A stretch of 64,000 nt of DNA from contig CAVVGK010000002.1 in assembly GCA_963747755.1 (NCBI GenBank), positions 1-64,000 on the forward strand. The letters are read 5' to 3'. Position numbers and translations under genes: made by a program. This stretch comes from DATFVA01 sp963747755 (lineage in GTDB: Bacteria; Bacteroidota; Ignavibacteria; Ignavibacteriales; Ignavibacteriaceae). Positions 24,672 through 34,107 of this stretch are shown here, piece by piece. Position 1 is the stretch's first letter, and the number at the start of each line of letters is the position of its first letter. The notes beneath the pieces were generated by a model that saw only the letters and a list, made by a program, of their open reading frames with translations, made no database searches and had not been told where the DNA came from.

Positions 24672-27600
24672 TGAATCTTACACTTACCAGCTTCGAAATA
24701 CCTTCCTCCTGCATAGTAACACCATACATTGTATCTGCAGCTTCCATAGTGCGTTTATTATGAGTAACAACTATAAACTGGGTGTCCTTACTGAAGTCGC
24801 GTATTATTTTTGTAAACCTGTCGATATTTGCATCATCAAGAGGAGCATCAATTTCATCCAGAATACAGAAGGGACTGGGTTTCACCAGGTAGATTGCAAA
24901 CAGCAGGGCAATCGCCGTAAGTGTCTTCTCCCCACCTGAAAGCAGGTCGATTGAAGTCGGACGCTTGCCTTTTGGTTTAGCTATTATTTCTATCTTTGCT
25001 TCCAGCGGATCTGCATTCTCTTCGATCCTCAGATCAGCTTCGTCTCCGGGGTTAAACAATCCACGGAAAATATTTATGAAATTCTCTCTGATTTTATCAA
25101 AAGTATCCTTGAACAATTGCTGGGCAGTCGTATTTATTTCTTCTATGGTTTTAATAACATCTTTTTCTGATTCTATTAAATCATCTCTCTGTTTGGTAAG
25201 GAATTCAAGTCGTTGTTTTTCTTCTTCGAACTCAGAATATGCCAGAAGGTTTATGGGTCCCAGGTTTTTAACCTGCTGCTTAAGTGAATGAACTTCTTCC
25301 GACCTTGACTTAAAATCGAACTCCTCGAGATCGTCAAAAGTCTTCCTTTCAATTTTAACAGAATAGTTCTCCTGGATATGTTCCTCAAGGTTGGAAATTT
25401 TTATTCCGAGTTCATTTATCTTCATCTCGCTTGTATGTATGGCATCAGATACCTGCTCACGTTCTCTTCTGTATGAATTCTGCGTTTCTTCCAGTTCATT
25501 TATCTGCGTCTGAATTTCAACGTAGACCAAATCGAGTTCCTTTTCTTGATTAAGCAGGACTGCCTTTTCACCCTTTAGACTGTCAGTTTCATCTGTTTTC
25601 TCTTCAATGACAGCATTTAAGGTGAGGATTTCTTCTTCAAAGGACGATATATCAATTTCTCTTTTAGCAACTGTTTTGTTTATGGTACTGATGGAATCCT
25701 TAGCCCTGTCAATAGCATTCAATGTATTCTTTTTTTCTCCAAGCAGCCTTTCCAGTTCCAGGTTCAAACGATTCTGAGTTTTAACAAGCTCTTCATACTC
25801 TTCTCTTGATAACCTGAAATCAGATTCCAGAACCTCTCTTGATTGGTCGGCTTTTAATTTTTCCTTCTGTTGTTCTTCTATCAACTGCTGAAGACTGTTT
25901 TTCTCGGTATCGAGCCTGTTTGAGTCAGTCGCAAGTTCCTGTATTTCAATTCTGGCTTTCTCTATATCATCAGCGGCCTTCTGCTTCTCAAATTCAAACT
26001 GGGCAATTTGTTTTTCAACATTGGCTAAATCGTTAACTATCATTCGACCCTGTTCTGAAAGAACCTTCAGGTCAATTTTTTGGATAAACCCCTCAGTTTC
26101 AGAAATCTTATCCTGCATTGCATATAATTCTTTTAATTTCCTCGGGAGTTCCTGTTTAAGGTTTTCGAGCAGCTTCATCCTTCCGAAGAGTGAGTCGTCA
26201 AGCCTGGGAGCTGAGCCGGCTTCTATCAGACCACTGCTTGATACGAAATCGCCCTGCAGGGTAACAAAATTGAAATCCGTATATTTTTTTGAGAGGTTAA
26301 AGGCAGTATTCAGATCTTCAACAATTACAGTATAATAAAGCAGGTTCCTGAAGAATGATTCCCATTTTGGATCTGTCTGAACAAGTTCAAATGTCCAGTT
26401 CTTAAATCCTTCCTCTTTAGCAAGTTTTTTTCTCATTCTGCTAAGAGAGAACTCTTTAAGCTTATCGATCAAACTCTTCTTTTTAACCTGCCCGTTTTCT
26501 TTAACATAAAAAGCAGCTTTACCTATTTCGTTTTCACGAAGATAACTGATGCCGCTCATGAGATCGTCTATCGATTCAACCAGTATATTGTTTATGTCGC
26601 CGCGAAGAGAGGCTTCTACCGCAAAACGGTATTCATCTGATGTATTGCCAATGTGGGCCAGAAGGTTTTTTTCTCCTTTTGACCAGTCATCATTGCCAAG
26701 CAGTGCTTTAGAACCCTTGGACACACCTTCAAGGTTTTCAATAAGCGTCTGGACAAAATTTATTTTCTCTTTTAGTGTATTTAAATATCCTCTGCCTTCC
26801 AGCTCTTGTGTTTTGAGAGATGAAAGTTCTTTTTCAAGATCCTCTTTTTCCTTTTGCTTCCGGGAGTATACCTGTTCCGACTCTGAAAGCTTACGTTCCA
26901 GCTCTGTTTTCTCATTACCCAGCTCTTCTATAAACCCTACAGTTTTAGCGATGTTGCCTGTAAGCGATTGAATACGCTGGTTGAGTTTATTTATAGCCTG
27001 GTTTTTTATATCGAGTGTCTTTTCCAGGTTAGATATGTCATTTTCCATACCGGTAAGTTCTTTGAACTTTTCAAGCTGCAGTTCCGCCTGTTCTCTCAGC
27101 TTTTCGCGCTTTTCTTCAATAAGTTCTCTTAAGCTTTGCACGCCGGTCTCAATACCGGCCTTCTCGTTTTCTTTGTTCCTGGCATCGTTTTCGAAATCCG
27201 CTATCAGCCTGGTGCTCTCATCGATCAGTTCCCCCGCTTCCTGCAGACGGGTATTTAACTCAACTAGTTCTTCTTTATATCTTTCAATATTCTTTTCGAG
27301 TGAAGTCTTGCGTTCCCTTGATACAGAAAGCTGATTATCGGTTCCGAATATTGCTTCTGTTTTTGCAGTAAGTTCTGCCCGCTTATCTTTAAGCGCATTC
27401 TCGGCTGCAGCAAGATTGAGTTTTACAGCCTTTAGCTCATCATTAAGTTTAGATAATTCCGATTCAAACGAAATTTTCTTCTGCAGGTTTTCCTCTTTGG
27501 AATTACGCGCGCTCTCTTTCTGTAAAAGATACAATGCATATTCTCTTTCGGCAAGGTCAAGTTCAAGCTCTCTGAGTGCTGAAGAAATTCTATTGTATTT

Positions 27601-28239
27601 GTCTGCTCTTTTGGCCTGTCTTTCGAGTGAATTAACTTTCTTCTGGACCTCCGTAACGATATCATTAACACGTGTAAGGTCGGCTTTTACTTCGTCAAGT
27701 TTTCTTAGTGCGAGTCTTCTTCTGAGTTTATACTTGTTTACCCCGGCTGCTTCTTCAAACATGGTACGTCTCTCATCAGCTTTATTGCTGAGGATAGTCT
27801 CAACCATTTTTAGTTCGATAACGGAGTAGGCATTAGCTCCTATACCCGTATCCATAAAAAGATTGGTTATATCTTTGAGTCGGCAGATGTTTTTGTTAAG
27901 CAGGTATTCGCTTTCACCCGAGCGGAAAATTCTACGGGTGATTGTGACATCTGTATATTCGGTAGGAAGTATGCCTTTATTATTATGAATTGTGAGGGAA
28001 ACTTCTGACATACCCATCGGTTTTCGGGCTGATGTTCCGTTAAAAATGACATTTTCCATCTTATCACTTCTGAGTGCACCGCTCCGCTGCTCTCCAAGCA
28101 CCCATCTGATAGAATCTACGATATTGGTTTTACCGCATCCGTTAGGGCCTACAATGGAAGTCACACCTTCGTTAAAATTTACATTAGTTTTCTGTGCGAA
28201 CGATTTAAAACCAAATATTTCAAGTTTGGATAAATACAA
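24643..28239 (-). CDS. smc: Chromosome partition protein SMC
   Basis: 1198 residues, full length. The N-terminal head has 'MYLSKLEIFGFKSFAQKT' and Walker A 'IVGPNGCGKTNIVDSIRWV'. Long coiled coils flank a hinge near residues 500-680. The C-terminal head has the signature 'LLSGGEKTLTAIALLFAIY' and Walker B 'CILDEIDAPLDDANIDRF'. It compacts and segregates the chromosome with ScpA/ScpB, which are not in the window. The start is TTG, fixed by the conserved N-terminus, two bases after the upstream stop. Its 3' end overlaps the T9SS gene start by up to 29 bases. Confidence 0.98.
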   Translation of the reverse strand: MYLSKLEIFGFKSFAQKTNVNFNEGVTSIVGPNGCGKTNIVDSIRWVLGEQRSGALRSDKMENVIFNGTSARKPMGMSEVSLTIHNNKGILPTEYTDVTITRRIFRSGESEYLLNKNICRLKDITNLFMDTGIGANAYSVIELKMVETILSNKADERRTMFEEAAGVNKYKLRRRLALRKLDEVKADLTRVNDIVTEVQKKVNSLERQAKRADKYNRISSALRELELDLAEREYALYLLQKESARNSKEENLQKKISFESELSKLNDELKAVKLNLAAAENALKDKRAELTAKTEAIFGTDNQLSVSRERKTSLEKNIERYKEELVELNTRLQEAGELIDESTRLIADFENDARNKENEKAGIETGVQSLRELIEEKREKLREQAELQLEKFKELTGMENDISNLEKTLDIKNQAINKLNQRIQSLTGNIAKTVGFIEELGNEKTELERKLSESEQVYSRKQKEKEDLEKELSSLKTQELEGRGYLNTLKEKINFVQTLIENLEGVSKGSKALLGNDDWSKGEKNLLAHIGNTSDEYRFAVEASLRGDINNILVESIDDLMSGISYLRENEIGKAAFYVKENGQVKKKSLIDKLKEFSLSRMRKKLAKEEGFKNWTFELVQTDPKWESFFRNLLYYTVIVEDLNTAFNLSKKYTDFNFVTLQGDFVSSSGLIEAGSAPRLDDSLFGRMKLLENLKQELPRKLKELYAMQDKISETEGFIQKIDLKVLSEQGRMIVNDLANVEKQIAQFEFEKQKAADDIEKARIEIQELATDSNRLDTEKNSLQQLIEEQQKEKLKADQSREVLESDFRLSREEYEELVKTQNRLNLELERLLGEKKNTLNAIDRAKDSISTINKTVAKREIDISSFEEEILTLNAVIEEKTDETDSLKGEKAVLLNQEKELDLVYVEIQTQINELEETQNSYRREREQVSDAIHTSEMKINELGIKISNLEEHIQENYSVKIERKTFDDLEEFDFKSRSEEVHSLKQQVKNLGPINLLAYSEFEEEKQRLEFLTKQRDDLIESEKDVIKTIEEINTTAQQLFKDTFDKIRENFINIFRGLFNPGDEADLRIEENADPLEAKIEIIAKPKGKRPTSIDLLSGGEKTLTAIALLFAIYLVKPSPFCILDEIDAPLDDANIDRFTKIIRDFSKDTQFIVVTHNKRTMEAADTMYGVTMQEEGISKLVSVRFNEDLNFASA

Positions 28240-28241
28240 TC

Positions 28242-30836
28242 TTAAGCCTGACCATTAATTTGGGAAAAAACAAGTTTCATATAATCGATTACTGAATTCG
28301 TTACCTGGTAATAAAGTATAAATCCTCCGGCTATTAGTAAAACCAGCAATATGCTGTAAAAATAAACTGTTCCCGGATTCACATCGAAGATAACATAAAT
28401 TCCTTTTATCAGTCTGTAAAAAGACCATAATAAAAACAGGATCAGCCCTGCATATATATAGGCGTTAGCTACATCTGCTGAAAGCATACGGTAAAGAATA
28501 ATCCCAACCGGGATGAGCAGTACCATTGGGAGAAGAGACCATATCGTAGTATAGTAGATACTTGAGATGAAAACTTTGGTTCTTACAAAGAATGATGTGG
28601 CTTTGATCATTATTGCCAGGAGTGGTACAAATATTATAAAAATCAGGGTAATCCATAAAAGAGAAAGTACCGGATGCCATGCAAGGTAGCTGAAGGTGGA
28701 AAGTAGTTTGGGACTGCCGAATGCAAGCAGAATTCTTTCGAAGAGAATGCTATCTCTAAGGTAGAAAAGTATGTTGCTGATTAACAGTGCAAGTATTGCG
28801 GCAATTACGAATCCCAGAATTGTTGAATGATATCCCGACATTATTCTCTGGTCGCGGACATCAGCATAAAAATTATAAGGTCTCAGTAAAGCACGCGATG
28901 AATCTTCACGGAATTTTCTTCCTGAATTTACCAATACCCCCATAACCAGAGCAAGAAATAACCCGAATATTATAAATACCATAGGAGCATTATCTTTTTT
29001 GCTGCCTATAGGGATAGTTACGGCTTCTATGTTATGGAGTTTTGCATAAACCACTTTGTAAGCCAGCCTGTTTGTATTACTGTTTGAAGCCGCAAGGCCG
29101 ATATTATATAAATTTTCTTTACTGTATCCGTTTATGAGAGAAGGATAATCTCCTTCATAATCAAACATAGAATTGATGAAGAAACCGGCCAGGCCGTTAT
29201 TCATTGAATAATTGATAATTTCTTCAAAGTACTTTGCTTGTGCCTCATAAGAATACTTATTTATATATCCATCAGTATTACCTGCATTTACTGTATAAGT
29301 GGCCGAGCTTATAAAAACCTTGCCTTCACCGATATCGGATTTTAATGTATCTATAAAATCTGCAATGTCGCCGATTGGAGTGTTCAGCAGTTCGACACCG
29401 TACAGGTCAAGACTATCAGCTGCATTAATGCGGAAACCTGCAAAGGATGCATACGCAAGAACATCCCAGTCATGTTTTAAATCATTTTCAAGTCTGTTAA
29501 TAAGCTGGTTGTGCGCATCCAGTTCGGGATGATATCCGCTTCCCAGACCAACAGCAGCTACTGCACTGTATTGTCTGTAGCCCCGGATAAAATTCAGCAG
29601 AAAGTTTTTGCTCCTTTCTATGAAATTACTGCTTTGCGCAAGTGCTTCAGGAATTGAATTTATCGGCACCTCGATCAATGCAAGGATTCCGTAACGCTCA
29701 CATAATTGCAGGAGATACGGATGTGGGACAATTTTCGAAAACCTGACTGCATTAAATCCTGTTCCCTTGATTAAGCTTATATCTTTTTCCATATCAGCAT
29801 ACGATTCAAGGTTGCCGTATTCCCCGTTGGAAGGTAAATAGGTAACGCCTTTCAATTCAAATCCCTCTCCGTTAAAGATAAGAGAGTCATTACCGGTTGT
29901 TAAGGAATAAAGGGCTGCTGTTCTGCGTGATACATCCAGGAGACTGTCGCCCCGCCATAATTCCAGCGAAATTATATATGATACAGGGGTAGAGGCCGAC
30001 CAGAGTTCAGGTTTAGTGAGTACAAAATTATTGCTGAAAATTTTATCCTTATTAGGTATAAGAGTGAACTTTGTTTCAACCTGGTTTTTCAAAACACTGC
30101 CGTCAGGTGCTGTAACGTTTATCCTGTATGTAAGTTCATTATTCACCGCAAGGCTGTCGGCCGGTTTTGAAAATTCCTTATCCTCAGCCCTGCAGTTAAC
30201 CTGCATCGAAGCACTCCTGGATCCCGGATAATATTTGTAGGAAACATCTATATCTCTCAGAGAGATATTCGGTATCAGGTGGATGTAAACGTCCCTCAAT
30301 ATTCCCCCGAAATTATGAGGGAATAAAAACCTCTGTTTAACAGGAATAGTATTTTCAGAATCAAGATTATAGTAGAGCTTTACTGAAAGTATATTACTCT
30401 TATCAATATTAAGTATGTCCTTCGGGAGATCAACCTGGAAGGGGAATTCTCCTCCCGGATGCCTGTAGATTATGTTCTTGTTTACGGAGATATCTGCTGA
30501 GTAGTTTATACCGAAGAAAACGAGTTTCATCTGGTACTTCTTAAAATCTTTTACAGAAATTGTAAAACTTTTTTCAAAAATGAGTTCCCCTTCACCATGG
30601 AAAACTGAAGGAACTGTAACTGAAACTTTCTGCGCCTTCTCATCACCAGCGGGATGAACCTTCCAGGTACCATTTAGAGGGATAATATTCCGTTTGGGGG
30701 TAATATCCAGGAACAGGGAATCGTTATCAGCTATCCGGTAGCCAGGTAGTTCTTTAAATACAATCTGAGCCCGGGTGAATGGAAGAAAAAGGAAAAAAAT
30801 AATAGAAGTGAGTAAAATATATTTGGGGAATCCCAT
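28242..30836 (-). CDS. GH2-like exported protein with six C-terminal membrane helices, probably non-catalytic
   Basis: 864 residues. A signal peptide (1-23) is followed by a GH2 sugar-binding domain ('NIIPLNGTWKV', 'YSADISVNKNIIYRHPGGE'), a beta-sandwich domain (about 190-320) and a TIM-barrel-like domain opening 'NGEGFELKGVTYLPSNG' and 'FNAVRFSKIVPHPYLLQLC'. In active GH2 enzymes strand 4 ends in Asn-Glu (acid/base); here the site reads 'AVAAVGLGSGY', with Ser-Gly at about 433-434. No convincing nucleophile Glu is seen either. Residues about 625-855 hold six hydrophobic helices, reminiscent of Yip1 domains. It probably binds rather than cleaves sugars, anchored in the membrane. It has a promoter at 30874-30904 and leads into smc. 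Confidence 0.75.
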   Translation of the reverse strand: MGFPKYILLTSIIFFLFLPFTRAQIVFKELPGYRIADNDSLFLDITPKRNIIPLNGTWKVHPAGDEKAQKVSVTVPSVFHGEGELIFEKSFTISVKDFKKYQMKLVFFGINYSADISVNKNIIYRHPGGEFPFQVDLPKDILNIDKSNILSVKLYYNLDSENTIPVKQRFLFPHNFGGILRDVYIHLIPNISLRDIDVSYKYYPGSRSASMQVNCRAEDKEFSKPADSLAVNNELTYRINVTAPDGSVLKNQVETKFTLIPNKDKIFSNNFVLTKPELWSASTPVSYIISLELWRGDSLLDVSRRTAALYSLTTGNDSLIFNGEGFELKGVTYLPSNGEYGNLESYADMEKDISLIKGTGFNAVRFSKIVPHPYLLQLCERYGILALIEVPINSIPEALAQSSNFIERSKNFLLNFIRGYRQYSAVAAVGLGSGYHPELDAHNQLINRLENDLKHDWDVLAYASFAGFRINAADSLDLYGVELLNTPIGDIADFIDTLKSDIGEGKVFISSATYTVNAGNTDGYINKYSYEAQAKYFEEIINYSMNNGLAGFFINSMFDYEGDYPSLINGYSKENLYNIGLAASNSNTNRLAYKVVYAKLHNIEAVTIPIGSKKDNAPMVFIIFGLFLALVMGVLVNSGRKFREDSSRALLRPYNFYADVRDQRIMSGYHSTILGFVIAAILALLISNILFYLRDSILFERILLAFGSPKLLSTFSYLAWHPVLSLLWITLIFIIFVPLLAIMIKATSFFVRTKVFISSIYYTTIWSLLPMVLLIPVGIILYRMLSADVANAYIYAGLILFLLWSFYRLIKGIYVIFDVNPGTVYFYSILLVLLIAGGFILYYQVTNSVIDYMKLVFSQINGQA

Positions 30837-30873
30837 CCGAATCAGTTATCCTATAGATATTCAATTAAACTTA

Positions 30874-30904
30874 CAAATATACGTTAGAAACGAGGGGAAA
30901 GCAA
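30874..30904 (-). promoter_or_regulatory. Bacteroidota-type promoter for the GH2-like/smc transcript
   Basis: Minus strand TTG (30902-30904), 20 bases, then TATATTTG (30874-30881). It lies 38 bases before the GH2-like start and probably drives that gene and smc, possibly further into the lipid A genes. Confidence 0.7.
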
Positions 30905-30974
30905 TGTAATTCTTACAGGGCAAGACTTAAAATCAAAGAAATTTTGAATCCCTAAGGATTTAATTTATAAGTAC

Positions 30975-31730
30975 TTATGCCGATTCAATTATACCTATGA
31001 ATGAATCAGCCTTAAGGCACGCACCGCCAACAAGCGCCCCATCTATATCTTTCTGGAACAGTAGTTCTTTCGCATTATCCGGTTTCACGCTTCCACCGTA
31101 CTGTATAACAATGTTTTCTGCAATTTCCGTCGTAAAATCATCTTTGATATAATTACGGATATATTCATGCATTTCTTCAGCCTGAGCAGGTGTTGCAGTT
31201 TTGCCTGTACCTATTGCCCAAACCGGTTCATAAGCGATAATGATCTGCTTAAGGTCATCAAGCGAGATTTCGTTTAATCCTCCGGAAAGCTGTGTTTTCA
31301 ATACATCCTTTTCTTTTCCACTCTCTCTTTCTTCAAGCGTTTCACCTATGCAGAAAATAGGTTTTAATCCCGCTTTCAGGGCGGCTTTAATCTTTTCGTT
31401 AATCATACCGTCAGTTTCTTTAAAGATAGTTCTCCGTTCTGAATGACCTAGGATTACGTATTCACATCCGACGCTCTTCAGCATCTTTGCTGAAATCTCT
31501 CCCGTAAAAGCTCCGCTTTCCTGGAAATACATGTTCTGCGCTCCGAGTTTAACCGCGGTATCTTTTGTTAATGAAAAGGCCTCGCTCAGGCTGGTAAAGG
31601 GGGGACAAATTATAATATCACAATTGTATTTTTTTCCGCTTAAACCGGATGTTAGTTTAGAAATTAGATTTTGGGTTTCTGAAAGATCATTTTGCATCTT
31701 CCAGTTTCCGGCGATCACTTTTTTGCGCAT
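30975..31730 (-). CDS. tpiA: Triosephosphate isomerase
   Basis: 251 residues from the ATG at 31730, chosen over a TTG five codons upstream because TGAGG lies just before it and 'MRKKVIAGNWKM' is the usual start. It interconverts dihydroxyacetone phosphate and glyceraldehyde 3-phosphate in glycolysis. Active-site residues are present: Lys in 'GNWKM', His in 'YVILGHSERRTIF', Glu in 'IIAYEPVWAIGTGKTATP', and the phosphate loop 'YGGSVKPDN'. A consensus promoter lies just upstream. It appears to be its own unit; about 140 bases and a new promoter separate it from the GH2-like gene. Confidence 0.98.
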   Translation of the reverse strand: MRKKVIAGNWKMQNDLSETQNLISKLTSGLSGKKYNCDIIICPPFTSLSEAFSLTKDTAVKLGAQNMYFQESGAFTGEISAKMLKSVGCEYVILGHSERRTIFKETDGMINEKIKAALKAGLKPIFCIGETLEERESGKEKDVLKTQLSGGLNEISLDDLKQIIIAYEPVWAIGTGKTATPAQAEEMHEYIRNYIKDDFTTEIAENIVIQYGGSVKPDNAKELLFQKDIDGALVGGACLKADSFIGIIESA

Positions 31731-31759
31731 TTTTTCCTCAATCAATTTTGCTGTATCTG

Positions 31760-31792
31760 CAAAACTAGTAAAGAGAATGAATTACTTCAAAC
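31760..31792 (-). promoter_or_regulatory. Bacteroidota-type promoter of tpiA
   Basis: Minus strand GTTTG (31788-31792), exactly 20 bases, then TAGTTTTG (31760-31767). The expected start site is about 20 bases before the tpiA ATG, leaving room for the TGAGG ribosome site. Confidence 0.7.
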
Positions 31793-31817
31793 TTTCCGGG
31801 GTATTTGTGAGAATGCT

Positions 31818-31848
31818 TTTATTTATCACCTGAATAATTATATTTTTG
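31818..31848 (+). promoter_or_regulatory. Candidate promoter of the MFS gene, near-leaderless
   Basis: TTT (31818-31820, one mismatch to TTG), 20 bases, then TATTTTTG (31841-31848). The -7 element ends four bases before the ATG at 31853, so transcription would begin at or next to the start codon. No ribosome binding site is visible upstream of the ATG, consistent with a leaderless mRNA. Confidence 0.45.
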
Positions 31849-31852
31849 CGGA

Positions 31853-33013
31853 ATGAAGCTGAAGAATATCCCCCGCCAGGTATTAATTATAAGTCTTATT
31901 AGTCTGTTTACAGATATCGCAAGTGAGATGCTCTATCCTGTTACACCTATTTTCCTTACTGCGGTTCTCGGGTCATCTATGGCCGTTGTTGGAATTATTG
32001 AAGGTGCAGCCGAAGTTACAGCAGGTTTGTTAAAGGGATATTTCGGAAGGTTATCGGATAAATTAAAGAAACGGTCAGTTTTTGTTGTTCTCGGTTATTC
32101 CATTTCAGCGCTTTCTAAACCACTACCCGGTATTTTTCCCGCACTTTCTGCCGTAATAGCATCGAGGGTCAGTGACAGGGTCGGAAAAGGAGCGCGCACA
32201 GCCCCCAGGGACGCCCTCCTTGCAACTTATGCTGAAGGACAGACTGGTGCCGTATTTGGATTTCACCGGGCGATGGATACACTTGGCGCTGCCCTGGGTC
32301 CTGTCGGGGCGCTTATCCTTCTTCATTTCTTTCCTGGAGATTATACACTGATATTTCTTGTTGCATTCGCTCCTTCTGCAATTGCAGTAGCATTCACTTT
32401 CTATGTAAAAGATAACCCCGCTTCATTTAAGAAGGCTACTAAAAGAAATTACTCTGAATTCTGGGGCTCTGCACCTCATCAGTACAAAATAATTCTTCTA
32501 TTAATAACTTTATTCTCCCTCGTAAATAGCAGCGATGTCTTTCTTATTCTGAAGTCCATGGACATCTCGAATTCTGCCACCCTGGCTATATGGGGTTATA
32601 TATTTTATAACCTGATTTATGCTTCCGTTTCATATCCTATCGGAAAACGCTCTGATAAGGTTGGTAAGAAGAAAGTGTATATAGCTGGATTGTATATTTT
32701 CGCCGGAGTTTACCTAGGTTTTGCTCTTTTCCCGGATATTTATTTTATCTGGATTTTATTTGCTTTATACGGGATTTATGCCGCTGCAACCGAGGGAGTG
32801 GTAAAAGCCTGGGTTTCTGATTTAATCCCCGATGAACAGCGCGGGTCGGCGATAGGTTTGTTAACAATGTGTACAAGCCTGTCTCTTATGCTGGGATCAT
32901 TTTTGGCAGGTATCCTCTGGGACACTTACGGCTCTGCGGTTCCTTTTTTGCTATCATCTGTTGTCAGCGCCCTGGTGGCAACATTATTCATTATTATAAA
33001 GGAAAAAGATTAA
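31853..33013 (+). CDS. Major facilitator superfamily transporter
   Basis: 386 residues with about 11-12 membrane helices. The start is 'MKLKNIPRQVLIISLISLF' then 'FTDIASEMLYPVTPIFL', typical of a bacterial MFS subgroup. The loop 2-3 motif appears as 'GYFGRLSDKLKKRS', and a helix 4-5 segment reads 'VSDRVGKGARTAPRDALLA'. The second half repeats it as 'YPIGKRSDKVGKKKVYIAG'. The substrate cannot be told from sequence. It is divergent from tpiA and convergent with the clostripain-like gene. Confidence 0.9.
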   Translation: MKLKNIPRQVLIISLISLFTDIASEMLYPVTPIFLTAVLGSSMAVVGIIEGAAEVTAGLLKGYFGRLSDKLKKRSVFVVLGYSISALSKPLPGIFPALSAVIASRVSDRVGKGARTAPRDALLATYAEGQTGAVFGFHRAMDTLGAALGPVGALILLHFFPGDYTLIFLVAFAPSAIAVAFTFYVKDNPASFKKATKRNYSEFWGSAPHQYKIILLLITLFSLVNSSDVFLILKSMDISNSATLAIWGYIFYNLIYASVSYPIGKRSDKVGKKKVYIAGLYIFAGVYLGFALFPDIYFIWILFALYGIYAAATEGVVKAWVSDLIPDEQRGSAIGLLTMCTSLSLMLGSFLAGILWDTYGSAVPFLLSSVVSALVATLFIIIKEKD

Positions 33014-33064
33014 TAAGACAATCTTTCAAGATCCGGATTACCATTTCGTCCGATTAAGCTCATC

Positions 33065-34072
33065 CTAATTATAATCGGATTCTTGTTTACAGCCCCACCC
33101 CGAATGTACAGTCTTGTTTTTATTCTTTCCGAAGACAGGAGGTTTATAAAATACAGTGACGCCTGTTTCCATTCCCTGTTTCCTATAAGATCCTATCTTG
33201 GAACAATCGCAATTGTTTAATGCTGCAGTTTCTTGCTGTTTGCGGAGTTTTTTGCTCAGACTTCTCAGATATGGTTTTGTGCTATCGGTATCATAAAGTG
33301 AAATGGTTATGACGGTGAGAGTGTTTTTTTTAAGTATGTTAAAAGCATTCTCTGCAAAGGTTCGGGCAAATGAATAGGGCTCATAATTCTTAAGATTTAG
33401 ATCCTTAAGAATTGAAGAATTCATCTGAGACAGATGAAGATTTTCAGGTGAAGCAATTATAAATTTTGTAAAGGGTGAAAGTAGATGAATCATTTCAGGT
33501 GTACCGTTATTACATGTGGATAGAACGACTAAATCAAACTCGGTACCGGCTGAAAATCCTTTAACGGCTTTTGCAAAAAGACTGTCATTAAAAGAGATTT
33601 CAGGGTGAGTAATATTGTATTGATTTATGGAATTTCCTTCCGGTATTTCATGTCCGTAGTAAAGCAGTATTTTGATGCCGTCCTTATCTCTGTCTCTAAA
33701 CTTTTCATATAGTTTTAGTTCTTCACTAAAGGAGGAATCATATTTGTGTCTTCGATATGCATCCTCTTTAACCCTTTCGCCGTTTTTGAAATAGTAGAAA
33801 TGACTGTCATCCTGGGGAAAGAACAGAAACCTTGAGGCCGGACCCTGGTGGAAAATAAATACTTCAGCATTATCAAGTTCTTCTGCCACATTAAATGCCT
33901 GGTCAAGGACTTCTTTATCCGCATAATATGAAGTTCCGGAAGTATCGTGGTATAAATAATCGGCGTCGCCATGTATGATAAAAATTATGGAAAAGGATTT
34001 TTCAGCTCCCTGTATGCTCGCGTTGAACGCTGTTAGGGATATGAACAAAATTAAGAATAGATAATATTTCAT
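33065..34072 (-). CDS. Exported clostripain-like (C11-type, caspase-fold) protein
   Basis: 335 residues with a signal peptide (1-22). The central region resembles clostripain-family peptidases: a strand ending in Gly-His, 'GIKILLYYGHEIPEG' (His141), and a second ending 'FDLVVLSTCNNGTPEM' (Cys187), followed by 'FTKFIIASPENLHLSQM', like the C11 pattern 'DACLMGxxEVAY...ADYLVASEE'. His-Cys spacing fits a caspase-fold dyad. No T9SS sorting domain or lipobox is visible, so a periplasmic location is likely. Six Cys occur in all, three of them (Cys-Asp-Cys and one near the C-terminus) in the last 55 residues. Proteolytic activity is inferred, not shown. Confidence 0.5.
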   Translation of the reverse strand: MKYYLFLILFISLTAFNASIQGAEKSFSIIFIIHGDADYLYHDTSGTSYYADKEVLDQAFNVAEELDNAEVFIFHQGPASRFLFFPQDDSHFYYFKNGERVKEDAYRRHKYDSSFSEELKLYEKFRDRDKDGIKILLYYGHEIPEGNSINQYNITHPEISFNDSLFAKAVKGFSAGTEFDLVVLSTCNNGTPEMIHLLSPFTKFIIASPENLHLSQMNSSILKDLNLKNYEPYSFARTFAENAFNILKKNTLTVITISLYDTDSTKPYLRSLSKKLRKQQETAALNNCDCSKIGSYRKQGMETGVTVFYKPPVFGKNKNKTVHSGWGCKQESDYN

Positions 34073-34080
34073 AATGTAGA

Positions 34081-34100
34081 AGCCGGTTTTTCAACCGGCT
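34081..34100. terminator. Hairpin between two minus-strand genes
   Basis: AGCCGGTT and AACCGGCT form an 8-bp stem with a 4-base loop, seven bases past the stop of the small membrane gene. T6 follows on the plus strand (CAGTTTTTT), but on the minus strand the tail is only TCTACATT, so it would be weak for the adjacent genes. Confidence 0.4.
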
Positions 34101-34107
34101 CAGTTTT

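Noticed and set aside
24965..27829. Several Ser- and Phe-rich plus-strand frames opposite smc
   Set aside because: They arise from reading the Glu/Lys/Leu-rich coiled-coil codons backwards; none has a ribosome site or family.
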